A DNA stretch of 64,000 bases from Coprinus comatus (GCA_034638255.1 JAWPGT010000001.1:1984001-2048000); one strand, 5' to 3'; positions 21,515 to 34,057 are shown, counted from the first letter of the stretch. Numbers and translations are program-made. The notes: a model not told the origin generated them from the sequence alone.

Positions 21515-24500
21515 ATGGCTGTAGCTAAGGATGGCGCATCTAATCGTCGACGTTCAATAGCCGTTACAAACCAGAACAGACCAACTCTTGGTGCTGCGCC
21601 AGGAAGACGACGAGCACACAGTATTGTTCCAGGAGGCCTCAGCCCCCTCGCAAAGGCACGCAGATCTCTTGTGAGTGCTTGAAGATGAGAAATACGATAA
21701 ACACAAACCCTACTTGATTAGGTACCCAGAAAAAGCATTCTGAAGACTTCAATAATCATCAATACAGAAGAAACATCAGAACAATCATCCCAACCTTCAC
21801 AGTCACAATCCTCTTTCTTTGATGATGGAAACATAACGCAATCTATGGACCTCACTACGGAGTACCATGCTCGTGTACACGATAAACAATCCCGTAAATC
21901 CTTTGGTCGTCGAGTCAGTTTTGCTGAACATGCACAAGTCCGTCTCTTCCAAATACCAGAGACCAACCATACCAACAACACTGCATCTCCTCAATCATCT
22001 CCCGCACAACCATCTCCAGAAGAGAACCAGCCTCCTGCTCTATCCAACGAGAACGATTACCCAGCCTCGTTTTCACGAAAGCGGAGAAGGAGTTCAATAC
22101 GTAATTCTTTTGCGGGTAGTGAAGACATGAATTTTACTTCTGTTAACCCTGCCGATTTCTTGGAAGGTGGAGACGGATCTGCTCTGATGGATGAAGAACT
22201 GGACCTTGATGACATGGACGTAACGGAGGTATTTGATGAGCTACCTGAGGGTCGCCGACCATTTGCCCCTGTGCGACGGCGAAGCACAATTCAATTCCCT
22301 TCTGACGATAACATCCCATCCGATGGTGATGATTTCGACGACAACAGCCAAACACAATCTTTCACCAGAGGAGAAGAGCCTCATCTGGAGCATGACATAG
22401 AGCATAGCCGGGAAATGGAGTTTACCGTTCCCATGGGCCAGTCCTTGCGACCGCCACCAACAGAAGATCCCATATGGTTAGCCTTACGTCAAGTAACACA
22501 CTCGGGGGATACTCCTCACGAGCCTGAACCTCCTTCTGAGGATGATATTACGGTACCTGCCCAAGGAGGAATGGATCTTAATGATGCTGTTGCGCGACTG
22601 ATGCGAGCAAGGGATTCTCTTGCTGGGGGTGGCGAAGATGATTCAGACGATATGGACATCACAACTGCCAATGGCCATCTCATTGCACAAGAAGATTCTC
22701 TGATAAGCTCGGATGATAGCCTGAATCATGGTGTAGAATTTGGAAATGAGACGCTGAATATCAGCAAGATTGTTGGGAGATTAAGTCTTGGTGGTGACAA
22801 TCGCATGAGCCTAGGTTATCAAGACTCAACGATGGATGAGTCTGGTATCTATGGGTCTATTGTTCCTGTATCCTCTTCGACTCCGCGACCCAGCACAGCC
22901 CCAACAGGGAGTCTGACAGAAGAATTGCCCGCAGAAGTTCCTAGCGAAGCGGATGCGGAGGACGACTCTGCTCCTCTCTCGTCAGTATTTCGACCACCCC
23001 CTACATCGGTGGCAATCTTTCCAGAAGTTTCAGCTACCCATGAACAAATACAAATATCGAAAATAACCCCTTTTACTTTCGTTCCACCGCCCCAGGACTC
23101 ACAACATTCGCAACCATGGAAAAATAGTAAACCTAACTCACCCGTGAAACCTAAACCTAAACCAACGTTCTCCGCGGCTTTTGCCCTTCCCGTTACAAAA
23201 CCATCTCCAAAAAAACCATCCACAGCAACACCCTCAACCCCAAACAAACGCCCATTTTCGGTGATGCAAGATAACGATCCAAATACCCCGACACAACCCA
23301 GTCCCGCGAAACGGCAAGCTGTTACCCCTAGACAATCTGCCCTTGGAACTCCAAGCAGATTGTCCATACAGTCTCAAGGACGAGCTTCCCTATCGCCAAC
23401 GAAGAATTCATCATCATCATCAAAACCAGTAAATAAACGACCTTCGATAAGCTATTTCGCACGTAGAAAGAGCCTTGGGAACAGTTTATTACCGTCACAG
23501 AATACACGAAATGAACAAACGGCGCCTCAGTTTGATTCACCAAGCAAACAAACGAGTCGTGGTTCTGGGCGCGTTAGTCTTGCGTCGGCTCCCGCTAATG
23601 CTTGGACCCGTTTTGACAAAAATGCGTCACCTATAGGTGCACCAACCACCACTGTACGATCAGCGACGCCCGAACAAACCAATAGACCAGAAACATCTCA
23701 GCAAGGTGATGCCCAATCTAATCCTGCAAGCGGTTCTCCCGTTATTATCTCTCCTGAAGTCGTCATTTCTGGGGCGACATTATCCCAACTGCCCATCACT
23801 ACACCTGTGATAACTGTTAATCTCGCCGATGATGATTTGAATACCAATGACGTTGTAAATGTCGATGAAACTACTGCGACAGGAGTTGTGGAGACAACAG
23901 AAGCTCAACCAGAAGAGGAAGTGGTAAGCTCTGTCTTGATATTTCGTAGAGCCTAAAGCCTAATATAACTTCTGGCGCAGCCGTCGGTATCAATTGAACA
24001 ATTCTTCTCAATCACCGGTATCAAATTCATGGATGAGCTTACTGCTCCAAGACGTTCAATTCACCCCCAAGGTGGATCACGCCAGGCTCGCAATCCATCT
24101 GACATTCCCTTGTCAGATTATTACGTTGCAATGGGCATTGATGTTCCACAGCTAGGCTTATTCACTCGAGTATCGAGGGATCTCGAAGGCTGGATGTCAA
24201 AAAGTAAAGCTGAGTTTTCTCAAGCGGAAGAGGAAGCAACAAAAATTACTCCAGAACTATTCGTCGAGTTCATGCGGGCAGATGAAGAAAGCCAGGCAGC
24301 ACTTATGGTAAGGATCATGTAAAAACAAAAAATGTCACAAAACTAATGATCAAACAGCATACATTGAATCTCATCCGGGTAAATGCCAGAGCTCAAGCGA
24401 AGTCGGATTGGTATGACTGGAAACTGCGATGGGTTGAAGGGCTCCACATAACAGCTGAAGAGGCCTTCAACAACTTGCAATCGGTAAGATATCTGGAAAC

Positions 24501-25760
24501 TATCCATGCAATGATTATATTCATCTGTTTCTCAGGACGCCAAAACCCTAGAACCCATCAAACATGCAGCTGAGGAGCTTGCACCAACTTTGGAGAAGGA
24601 ATATAATGAAATACTGCAACAGTTGGAGCGCGAGCAAGCAGAAGTGGCAGAAATTGAGGCCAGTGATCAAGAATACCTCAATGACCTTAAGGTCTCTATT
24701 TCGGAACAGAAGTGAGTGATGTCATGGCACGTTGATATGGCGTTGTATTAAGTTTTTTTGTGCAGCATTGAAGTAGAAGCACTACGAGCCGAACTCTCGG
24801 AACACATGGAACAGTTAAATTTCGTTCAGGGTCGATTACATGAACAAGAAACTGAAAAGAAGGAAATCAGCGAAGCGATCGCAAAAGCGCAAAGGATACT
24901 CCAGATACAGAAGAATAGTACAACGGCTGAAGTGTTTCGACTGCGGGGTATGTTCTCATCTCCTTCGTTGAATGATGTCTTCCAAATTTAACAAGTGATG
25001 GATTTAAAGATGAATTAGAAACCTTGGAAGATCTTCACCGACTTCGTATAACTACAGTGGATGAGATGCTTTTCGAGTTTGTGTATGCTTCTCGCTATCA
25101 AGTCACGATTCCGTGCAAAAATTATTTGCCTGTCGTGTCGTCGATTGATATTGTACGAGTTGGGGACTTTTTAAGCAAGTATAAGGACGATTTCCCTCAG
25201 TTCAGTAATGTGACGTTCAAAGCTTCCAAACTCTTGGCCACCCAATCGAAAGCTACTTCATGTCGAGAGGTGAGTCATATTTTAGAACTCTTCATATCCA
25301 CCGGATACTGATAATGTCATTACAGGTCGTTCATCAACTGGCAGACTATTGGACATCATGTGTCCAACTCCGTTCGCAGTTAGAACTGTTACTCGTAAGA
25401 TACCCTGTTGATATCATTGTAACTTCCAACGACGGCGCTCCGAACTTCAAGGCCAGGGTTAAAGTTATGATACCGTCCAAGAAAGCTAAAATTTACGTAT
25501 CATTCAACTTCACACCGGAGATATATTCACGTTGGCCGATGTCACTCAACTCATTGACTTGTAATATTGATGTGAGCTATGGCCCCGTTGAGTAAGTCAA
25601 ATGTTGTATAGCCTCGCGGGTTGCACGCTAATTTAAGATATCCAGTCGTTCCCTAATAGCCCAAGCGGTAACTGAACGCCTTAATCAAGCAACACCATCC
25701 GTCAACTATGCCTGTTTGCTAGATGCATGCATCGAGGCCCAGGAGATATATAATCAGTAA
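21515..25760 (+). CDS. SPC7: Spc7/KNL1/Spc105 kinetochore scaffold
   Basis: Outer-kinetochore KMN subunit that recruits the checkpoint proteins Bub1/Bub3 and the phosphatase PP1. Exons 21515-21670, 21722-23923, 23981-24307, 24358-24483, 24536-24711, 24766-24947, 25010-25269, 25326-25591 and 25646-25760 give 1269 residues in phase. PP1-docking motifs are present: SILK at residues 57-60 and RVSF at 116-119. Degenerate MELT-type motifs follow (MDLT at 94-97, then MDVT, MEFT and MDIT). The middle is disordered and rich in Ser-Pro/Thr-Pro. The Spc7 domain begins PSVSIEQFFSITGIKFMDEL and continues through a coiled coil to a C-terminal RWD-like region. Confidence 0.94.
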
Positions 25761-26111
25761 TATATGTTGTACTAAACAAAACTTCTCCAGTTTCTTTCCA
25801 CATTTATTTTCTCACATCGTGCAGCAGTTCTGAATATGTATGTACTGCACTAGCACGCCGTTTACGTTTTTATTTATCTTTCGTAATCATTTGTAATGGT
25901 TCTCATAAAATATTAATTATACCAGTCTTCGCCAGGACACTGAAAAAATAGGGTTGCTAAAGGAGAATAGTTGGGCATAACAAGAGGAATACATATCCAA
26001 CGAAAAAGCATAGAGAGAATGATATGTTACAAAACTTCAAAAAGAAGATACTAGTAAGATGTCAGCACATTATCAATTTCAGTTCGTAGGCGGTCTTACT
26101 CACACATTAAA
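25761..26111. other. Convergent 3' region, SPC7 / coiled-coil orphan
   Basis: 351 bp of AT-rich sequence between facing gene ends. I see no gene in it. Confidence 0.5.
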
Positions 26112-28154
26112 TTATAATACAAATGTTTGCGCGAGATGATCCAGCTCAGTCAAGAGAATGGTCAAAACACCCCGGTCACCGTGAATAAGGTCAAGCTCAA
26201 CTTCCGATAAGTCCTTCACACTTAACCACTCCGACCTGGCCACGCAGGCTGTAGCCCTAGCTTCAATCACAAATTTTTCTTTTCTTTTTTCATTCTCAAA
26301 GCTTCTCCTTGCTCTCTCCTCACATCGCTGTGTCGCAAGATCGATTGCCTCCCGTTGATGAGACTCCATTTCCCTAATTTGATTTTCTAAGGACGAAAGA
26401 TAATTCATAGATTCTTCTCCTTTTCGCTGGTTAGCCTCTAAATACTCGATTTGTCTAGCGGTTTCTTGCATCTGTCGTACATGAGCCTCTTGAAGACTAT
26501 AGATTTCTTGTTCCATCGCCTGCATTTGCATCAGTCGCTGCTTCGCGATGTTCTCCGCTTGTGCGAGTTGAAGTCGAAGCAACGTCACAGCAGGAGGGTC
26601 GAATGTGTTGTTATCTTCCGAAGAGAGTAGGGTAAACCGTTGGGATCCATGCATGGCAGGTGAAGGTGTTACATCTGGAAGAAGGACCTGGGATATGGAG
26701 CCATAACCACCAGGAGAATCCAACGTGCTCAAGCATGGACTTTCTGGTATTTCCAAGTTGGCACTTAGCGCAGGTGACGCTACACCCGATTGGAAGGGTG
26801 CAGGTATGTCTGCCAACATCTTCTCAAGTTCATCCTCTCCGAGTGTCTTGGAGGCTTCAGATGCAAGCTGTTCCCATGACAAAATAGAGCCTCGTCCAGC
26901 ATTTCGAGCCGACAGCGATTTCTGACAAGGTTGAGGAGGACGAATCGATAAGGAATTGTCCCCAGGAGGCATCGGTGACAAATAGGACATATTTGCTCGC
27001 GTAGGTAATTGATTAACAGCCCGGGTTGGAGTCTTGGGCGCGCCCGACCTTCGTGGCCGCATTTTCTGAATCCTGGGCATAGTCGGCGTAGGGGCAGTGA
27101 TATCAGCTACAGGAGCTAAAAGCATTTCAACAGCTTCTTCGTCTTCGTCATCTTCATCTTCACTCGAGCCCTCGGAGATATGAGACATGTTACCCATAAC
27201 AGGGCTCGCTTTGTGCATAAAGCGAGCATGTCGGCTAGGTGGTGAAGGAGAGTCGGAGGATTGGTTAGAAGAGGTGGAATCAGGAGCTGGTCGCTGTCTA
27301 TTTTTATCCTGTCTAGGAAAACGGATGTTTGATTTAGGGGTAGAAGGGGTAGGAGGAGTAATAGAACTTGACGAAGAGGAGGACGATGGGTGGGGAGCAG
27401 TAGTTGTTGTTTTGATGGTCTTGGAAGGGCGTGCAGGAGAACCTCGTACAGGCGGAGTTCGCGTGTGGACTTGGTTGCCTGTAGGAGGCGTGGGGGTGGG
27501 AGTATTCGAACTCCTCCGTGCAGCTCGCTGCGGGAGTGGACTAATCGGGCGAGCACATTTGTCTGCTTTCAGGGCGACGGGAGAGTCTGCAACCATGGCC
27601 TTTTCCACCTTCTCATCATCTGAAGTACTGAATCGCCGTCTTGTACCAATACGGATCGCTGAAGACGAAGGTGACTGCTTTGATGGCTCAGCAATGACAG
27701 ACTTGGGTCGATATTTGGGCAAAGCTGAGGCTGTGGTATTCATATTTCTTGCCCGCAGGGTAGCTGCACGAGTTGTAACCCCAGTCGTAGCTATTGGTGT
27801 ATTTCCAGCAGAGTCACATTTTCCGGGTTGTTCAGTAGGGGAAGCCCTTTGCACAGACATTCGCTTCCGACCAGAGGTTCTAGATTCCGGAGTGACTGTC
27901 CTGACAGTAGCCTGAGAGGGAGACCGTGTATCGCCCATGGAAGTGCGAGGGGTAGCAGCCTTTGTAGGGTTGGCTGTGCTAAGGCGGCGAGACTCCTTTG
28001 TTTTCTTCGCGTGTTTGTTCGTGTCTTTGTTGTCCTTGTTTATAACTTCTGCAAACGCCTTGCTGACGGAGGCGAGGTTGAGCGACTGTCTGATAGAACT
28101 TCTCCTCGTGGTCGGCTTAGCCTTCATGCTAGAAACTCCTGACTCTTCAGGCAT
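26112..28154 (-). CDS. Ser/Thr/Pro-rich protein with C-terminal coiled coil, unrecognised
   Basis: A single uninterrupted 680-residue reading frame with an ATG start. I do not recognise the family. Roughly the first 500 residues are disordered, very basic and Ser/Thr/Pro-rich with many SP and TP sites, plus an acidic patch (EDEDDEDEEAVEML). A short conserved-looking block reads SILSWEQLASEASKTLGEDE. From about residue 525 to 630 there is a long heptad-type helix (RLQLAQAENIAKQRLMQMQA onwards). The end is a hydrophobic Leu-rich tail. The composition resembles microtubule- or kinetochore-associated scaffolds, and the neighbour is SPC7, but this is only suggestive. Confidence 0.7.
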   Translation of the reverse strand: MPEESGVSSMKAKPTTRRSSIRQSLNLASVSKAFAEVINKDNKDTNKHAKKTKESRRLSTANPTKAATPRTSMGDTRSPSQATVRTVTPESRTSGRKRMSVQRASPTEQPGKCDSAGNTPIATTGVTTRAATLRARNMNTTASALPKYRPKSVIAEPSKQSPSSSAIRIGTRRRFSTSDDEKVEKAMVADSPVALKADKCARPISPLPQRAARRSSNTPTPTPPTGNQVHTRTPPVRGSPARPSKTIKTTTTAPHPSSSSSSSSITPPTPSTPKSNIRFPRQDKNRQRPAPDSTSSNQSSDSPSPPSRHARFMHKASPVMGNMSHISEGSSEDEDDEDEEAVEMLLAPVADITAPTPTMPRIQKMRPRRSGAPKTPTRAVNQLPTRANMSYLSPMPPGDNSLSIRPPQPCQKSLSARNAGRGSILSWEQLASEASKTLGEDELEKMLADIPAPFQSGVASPALSANLEIPESPCLSTLDSPGGYGSISQVLLPDVTPSPAMHGSQRFTLLSSEDNNTFDPPAVTLLRLQLAQAENIAKQRLMQMQAMEQEIYSLQEAHVRQMQETARQIEYLEANQRKGEESMNYLSSLENQIREMESHQREAIDLATQRCEERARRSFENEKRKEKFVIEARATACVARSEWLSVKDLSEVELDLIHGDRGVLTILLTELDHLAQTFVL

Positions 28155-28392
28155 TTTCGAGCAGATAATAGTGTCGTTGTGCGTCGTTACTGGCGTTAGA
28201 GTTGCGTCAAGTCGTAAGAAGAGGTTAGAGAGCAGACAAATAACTTGTCCATCAACTTCGCGTTTGTTTGGCTATGCTTGACACTGTTCGAAATCCTATG
28301 ACTTGCTTCTCCAGGTCACATGATAATGACTCCAGTGATACAATGTGGTGATATCATATACGATATATCTGCAACAATATATACGCTGGGAG

Positions 28393-30225
28393 CTACCACA
28401 TAAACCGTACTGCGCCTCTAGGATAATACAGAAATACACTCATAGTTACCGCGTTGATAAATGCATACCAAGCTCCCTCTAATACTAGTCCCCACTTGCG
28501 AGTATCAACCACTTGTGCTCGAAGCAAAATGTAAGGTATCAGGAAATAACGTGGCTCAAGTAATGGCGTAGGCAAAAGCGTTGGTAAGAGCAGGACAGGT
28601 AGAAGAAGTGTTTGAAGTAACGTCTGACCGTGACCTAAACCTCCTATCAATCAATGTGGAGAAAAGGACCGTGCATGAACACGCACCGACACGCAAAAAC
28701 CATGCCCATCCGCAGGCAAGGTAAAGGGGCACGAGGAGATATGGGACTAATGAATGAAACATATATATCCTCCGCCATACATAAAATGTGTAATGTCTAT
28801 TATCCGCAAGCAGAAATGGATGATGAATTCTGATAGGAAACGTCAGGATGTCTCTGAAAGTAGATACGAACATACTGACGTGAAGAGATTCACTGTCAAA
28901 GCCATCACGCTGATAATGACAGCAGTTATCAAAGTCCGCCTTTGCAGAGATAGATTAATTTGTAACATTCGAAACAAATGGTATCAGGAAAGGTTACTGA
29001 CATTTTATTGCCAAACATGCGTTTCCAAACATCCTGAATCAAATCATACGCACTGCGTGGACCGCTAAGAAGTACTGGCCAACCAAAAAAGGTGGTAGTC
29101 GCTACAAAATAATACACTTGAGGGATATGAAAGGTTGGTATATGATTCGATTTGTCGCCTACAACCTCGATTAATTGCATGGACTATCACTTTAGGAAGC
29201 ATCCAATGGAGTACATACCAAGAACGATACCTCCATTCCAGATGACAAAGGCACCGAAAGCAAGGATAACTAATGAATAAGGTACAAACGATGGCAAAAT
29301 GTCTGGCAAAATTCTAGGAATGCTCAGAAAAGACCATAAAATATCGTCTGAAAGCTCTGGTTAAGTAGGACGAAATTACATAAAGTAGAAATGCTTACCT
29401 ATAGATGCCTCTAGTGCAAGCGGATTATACAGTTTCGCAAGAGGAGAAGCATTAGGAGATGGGCGTCTGAACCGGAGATAAACGAGCTGACTCAAGGCAT
29501 AAGCATAGATTACCCAGATGATATTATTTTGTCGGAAAGCGCAGCTGACCAAACCTAACTAAATGATCATTTTCAATACAGAACCTAGAACCACAAATCC
29601 CAAAGGACCCACCAGAGCAGCGAGCCAGTGCTGATCATCCATAGCAGCAGTGACGGTTGCAACTACAAATAACAGACTGGGAACATCTGTGTAATAAAGA
29701 AATCCGAAGAACCAAGCTAAAGGGAAGGTTGCCAGCACAGTCGCTTCCATCACCGGGGAAATGATCGATGTTGGTGGATGTTCTCGCTTATGGTAACACA
29801 CGAGACGTGTCAATACCAGAGGGAGAGCAAGTAGAGTCAAGAGTGTTGTGAGCCGTAGCATGGATATATTGCATTTGAACAGGAAAATTCGTTTCAGCAA
29901 AAACGACATGACGTAACTGGCTCAGGACTTTCAGTATCATACGATGCTGGACACGCGAGAACTACGTGTATGAGAAGAACGTACAGTCCTGGAGGTGTAG
30001 TAATCTTCGGGTCCCATGTGAGATAATCACCGTTACAATAGGCTTGGGCTTGTGGAATGTGAAAAGGTTCATCCTGGAGATGATGGTTTGTGTCGTCAGC
30101 CAGCGTGGAATTAATATTAATGGCTGAAATATTCAACGCACCATGTAGGGAAAGTCAACAAGTATATTCAGCTCCTTCAGAACGGTCACACATATTGCGC
30201 AGAAAATGGCATAGGAGATGGACAT
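28393..30225 (-). CDS. ALG10: Alg10/Die2 dolichyl-P-Glc alpha-1,2-glucosyltransferase
   Basis: Adds the last, alpha-1,2-linked glucose to the dolichol-linked Glc3Man9GlcNAc2 oligosaccharide in the ER, the mark preferred by oligosaccharyltransferase. Early exons (minus) are 30225-30142, 30073-29985 and 29916-29585; at least five more follow, ending at 28393. The family signature [13 protein letters not shown] then [12 protein letters not shown] lies just after the first membrane segment. [48 protein letters not shown] and [15 protein letters not shown] follow, all typical. Many hydrophobic segments indicate a polytopic ER membrane protein. It belongs functionally with the OST5 gene in this window but is not adjacent to it. 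Confidence 0.93.
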
Positions 30226-30596
30226 TGGGTCCTTATGTGTCGTTCAGAACAGGGGTATATTCGAATATCAACGCGGCGCCGGACAATGTTCGGGGTCCGG
30301 ATCGGCGATCGGCTGTTGCGGAATGAACTACTCAAATAGATCCCCCGGACCCCGTTGTTGTCACAATGTTGTAACATTCTGTAAATAGCATATGGATCAG
30401 CAACGCTTCGTATACCAGGCTAAGCTCGACACTACTATGCTTTCAAATATAAAAGGGCCACTCAATCCTGATGCCGATGTCCAGAACTTTCCTTCCTTGT
30501 CTTCCTTTCCTCATCCTCCTTCAATCTCTGAAAGAACTACCATCATTCCCTCTGACATTTCTCTACTATACTTCGTTCTCCATCAGTCATACTACA
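30226..30596. promoter_or_regulatory. Divergent intergenic region, ALG10 / F-box gene
   Basis: 371 bp between the ALG10 start and the chosen start of the F-box gene. It includes a GC-rich tract around 30270-30360 that stands out from the AT-rich surroundings. No known element was recognised. Confidence 0.4.
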
Positions 30597-31853
30597 ATGA
30601 TAAACCTCCTCCCATCCGAGCTACTCTGCAAAATATTTATCACATCCTTGTCGGACACACTCTTCGACCACTACGACAGAGACTCGTACATGAGCAACAG
30701 TAATGACAACTCGCCCATGCGTATAACCCCTTTTACATTCATTGCTGTTTGCCGCCATTGGAGAAATGTTGCGTCTGCAGAACCCCGGCTTTGGAGCACA
30801 GTATATCTCCTCGTGGCTCCTTCTAATGCCAGGCGCCAGGCATCTCTTATGGACACCATTTTTTCGCGCTCCGGTGATTGTCCTCTCTCCCTTGAACTCG
30901 ATTGCGATTATCAAATATGGATGAGCGGCAACGCACATTTTGCTCTCCCTCTTTTAGAGGTGACAAGTAAATACAGTGCGCGAATCACGACATTCCGCAC
31001 TCGCTTGCCACCCATTTGTCTACTGTTTCCCGAGGAAACAAACATACCTCACCCTCACTTCGCTCACCTCACCACCCTACACCTTGTGCCGGAGTGGGTT
31101 CCTGAAGATGAAGAAGACATGGACATCAGCGAAGAGGATGATGATGATATGGATTTAGTGGATCCCGGCCACGAGATATCTCTCTTTAGGCATTCCAACA
31201 ACGTAACACACCTGGAAATACGACAGCTTAACCTGCCGCAAATCCTTTTGGGTAATTGGAATAGATTAACCAACTTCAAGGCATACATGCTTGAGCTTGC
31301 TGACTGCTACCAAGTTTTGTACCAGGCCCCGAATCTTGAATCGGCTGAATTTCACAATATTCTTTATTCTACCTTTGACCCAGAAGAGCCCATTCCCACA
31401 CCACTCCACCTTTCCCATCTAAATTTCTTAACCCTAGATTTACGCGAGTCAGGCATTGCCGACACCGTCCTTTCCAATATTATCGCGCCACGCCTGAAAG
31501 TATTGGAATACATTACAGAGGTAGACCCTCATGTCGTAGATTTTCCTGTCCAAGATTTTATCAACTTCGTCCATCGATCTAACTGCAAACTCGAGGAGTT
31601 ATTGATAATGGATTCAGCTTTGACGGACTGGAAGACCCTCCTGTCAATATTGGAAGTTATACGTGCCACCATCGTGCATCTGAGGATTAATCTCCTTCCA
31701 AACAACCCTAGTCATTTCAACCAAACACGTCCGACATTTATAATACAAGGCTTTCTCAACCTATGGAGGGGGAAGTTTCCCAATATCAGGTCCGGCTTCG
31801 TCGGCGGCCCAACAGAAGTCGTCTTTCCGTTGAATTCTTTCTTAACTGCCTGA
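30597..31853 (+). CDS. F-box-like protein
   Basis: An intronless frame of 418 residues from the ATG at 30597. The open frame extends upstream to 30471, but INLLPSELLCKIF, the start of the F-box, directly follows this ATG, as is usual for this expanded Agaricomycete family. The F-box core ends with FIAVCRHWRNVASAEPRLWS. The remainder is Leu-rich, consistent with degenerate leucine-rich repeats, with an acidic insert (EDEEDMDISEEDDDDMD). Such proteins recruit substrates to SCF ubiquitin ligases through Skp1; the target is unknown. Confidence 0.82.
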   Translation: MINLLPSELLCKIFITSLSDTLFDHYDRDSYMSNSNDNSPMRITPFTFIAVCRHWRNVASAEPRLWSTVYLLVAPSNARRQASLMDTIFSRSGDCPLSLELDCDYQIWMSGNAHFALPLLEVTSKYSARITTFRTRLPPICLLFPEETNIPHPHFAHLTTLHLVPEWVPEDEEDMDISEEDDDDMDLVDPGHEISLFRHSNNVTHLEIRQLNLPQILLGNWNRLTNFKAYMLELADCYQVLYQAPNLESAEFHNILYSTFDPEEPIPTPLHLSHLNFLTLDLRESGIADTVLSNIIAPRLKVLEYITEVDPHVVDFPVQDFINFVHRSNCKLEELLIMDSALTDWKTLLSILEVIRATIVHLRINLLPNNPSHFNQTRPTFIIQGFLNLWRGKFPNIRSGFVGGPTEVVFPLNSFLTA

Positions 31854-32555
31854 TTCGAATCAACATTTTCAATTCCTACTCGTTTCTGTTCCCACAAATG
31901 TGGAAATTTCTTTTCTATGATCTTTCTACTCCGTTTTGATGTTTTCTCCTCTGTTTTAATAGTTGAAGTTTTTTTTTTCTTTGTCTGCGTCTCATCTACG
32001 TCGTCGTTTGTCTTATATCTCCTTTTGTGTCTGTAAACTGCCTAGTAGTTCCACGGTATTCGTATGTTTCTCTCCTAAACCCCACTCAATTACAATTTAT
32101 ATCCTTTCACATCTCATCGATCTTATTCACCCAACGCCTGGAAGCTCCTCGGAGTCAGTACGCCATCTCTTCAATGACACACGAAAGAATACAAGGCGGC
32201 ACATGGCCCAGACAATTTTACTCCTTTTTCAGTCAACCCAAAACCATCGCGGGTGGGTATCCCGGTCATTTGATATATTGGAACGTAACACATTTACGTC
32301 ACCAGTGAATCTACGCCATGTACAGAAGAAAGAATAGCATGTCATCCAAGCTTGCTCAAAATGGAGTGCGATGTTCAAATTTGCAAACTTCCGCTGGTGA
32401 GTTATGCTATCCCTCTCATGTGTCAGATATATATTTTTATTAATATTTACATTTGGTGTCTGCTATCAAAATGTTACAATCCAGCAGTGTAACAGCTAGT
32501 GCTTTAAAGTTCTTGAATCTGAATTCGACACCTGTTCGCTGCGAACACCTGAGAT
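31854..32555. other. Convergent intergenic region, F-box gene / dioxygenase
   Basis: About 700 bp. Open frames here lack ATG starts and resemble nothing. T-rich tracts near 31966 fit 3' processing signals of the F-box gene. Otherwise I see nothing. Confidence 0.45.
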
Positions 32556-34057
32556 CTAAACACTCAGATCAAGACCTTCCAACGCAGGCCTGGGTCGTTC
32601 AGCTTGGGGAGTAATCCGAGCGCCATGGCGGCGTTCTCCAGTTTCCTTAAAGTCAACGATTGCGGACTAAAATAGGCAGTTAGTAAATGCTCATGTATCA
32701 AACCGGTGGTGGTAGATCAACACGACATGGACAGCGGAAGCAAGTGTCGAGCGGAATTCGAGAAAATGACTCACATGAGCTGTGACTCGATTGTCCCAAA
32801 GAACAACTGTATTAGGCTGCCACTTGACACGGGCTTGATTATCGGCACTCTTGTCGATGTGATCATACAAGAACCTCAAGATATTTTCTATAAATAAAAG
32901 GTTATGTTAGACAAGGTATCGCATTACCAAACAGAAGGGCGTGCTATCCAACAGGGCCCGCTAAAAAGTTCTAGTGCGCTTACCGGATTCTTCACGTTTC
33001 AGTCCCACAATCCTGCGAGTGAATTGTCTGTTGACATATAATGCCTCCTCCCCGGTGACGGGATGTCTCCTTACAACCGGATGGACATGTTCGACCGGTT
33101 CACGGCGGACAATGCCACCCCGACGGCCGGAGCGCGAGAAGTCGGCCTGTTCAACACCAGAGTGAACAGCTTTCAATGTACGAAGGAACGCGATGAATTG
33201 CGGTGAAAGATGTTTAAGGACAGAAACTTGAGATGTGAAAAGTGTATCTCCTCCAGTTTCGGGCTGCGCAAGGAGGAAGAAGGTAGTAAGACCTGGTGGT
33301 TGGAGTTCGTAAGAAACATCAGAATGCCAGACAGTGGATGTGATGCTTTGATCGTATTCGAAATTATAAGAACTATTGGCGTCACTGGAATGCATTAAAC
33401 ATTAGTCAGGGACTACCTGTGGGATAATTCCCGAGTAACGAACCGGTAAACGAGGTGGATTTCGGGATAACCAGCAGGGTGTCCAGAGGTGGGATGAATA
33501 TGCAGGCTACACAATGAAGCAAATAGTGAGATCGCAAAACAGGACGAGTTGTGCGGGTAGGGAGCTTACCGGCCGAAGTGGCTTCCCCACTCACGATAGA
33601 AGTCGGGCCCGCGGTCGATGAAGTCTTGTTGATCTCTGAAAACCACCAGACCTCGGCGGGCAACCTAAAGATCATCAGGACCTTGGTCAGTCTATCCATT
33701 TATTACCCCCTGAATAGAAAAGTATATATCCCATACCTCTAACGCCAACTGATCGCGACCTGAGCTGTCAAGTTCCACAAGATTAATACCGGTAACTTCT
33801 AAGCCCAGATTGGGTGTTAGCTCTGACACGGTAGTAGCACCCTCTAGGAAGGCACGGGGGTTGGGGAGCTCCAGAGCTCGGTGACCAGGGTCAATATGCT
33901 CAAATGGTTCCAGCGGAGGGTAGTTATCGGAGGAGAAATGAGGGAGTAGGTGCGCATAGCGATATTCCTCCGTTTCTTTGGCCTCTTCTCCGGTCGGAGG
34001 ACGGAGGCGTAATACGGAAACACCAGAAGTAATGGTTTCTGTAGCAGTCTGAGCCAT
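32556..34057 (-). CDS. TauD/TfdA-type Fe(II)/2-oxoglutarate dioxygenase
   Basis: Family members oxidise sulfonates such as taurine, releasing sulfite, or related small acids. Exons (minus) 34057-33737, 33664-33570, 33506-33444, 33384-32984, 32887-32775 and 32666-32556 give 367 residues in phase. The proximal iron ligands are in VWHSDVSYE (His-x-Asp). The distal His is in VLWDNRVTAH, cut by an intron, and the 2-oxoglutarate Arg is probably in ERRHGARITP. LVVFRDQQDFI and HPTSGHPAGYPEI match fungal taurine-dioxygenase homologues. There is no signal peptide, so it is probably cytosolic. It is divergent from an OPT transporter across about 1 kb. The actual substrate cannot be read from sequence. 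Confidence 0.9.

Noticed and set aside
27187..27915. 242-codon plus-strand open frame
   Set aside because: It lies wholly antisense to the 680-residue orphan in a GC-rich, Ser/Pro-coding region; the antisense frame is a composition artefact.
31963..32337. 124-codon frame after the F-box gene
   Set aside because: Non-ATG start, T-rich 3' flank, no family resemblance.
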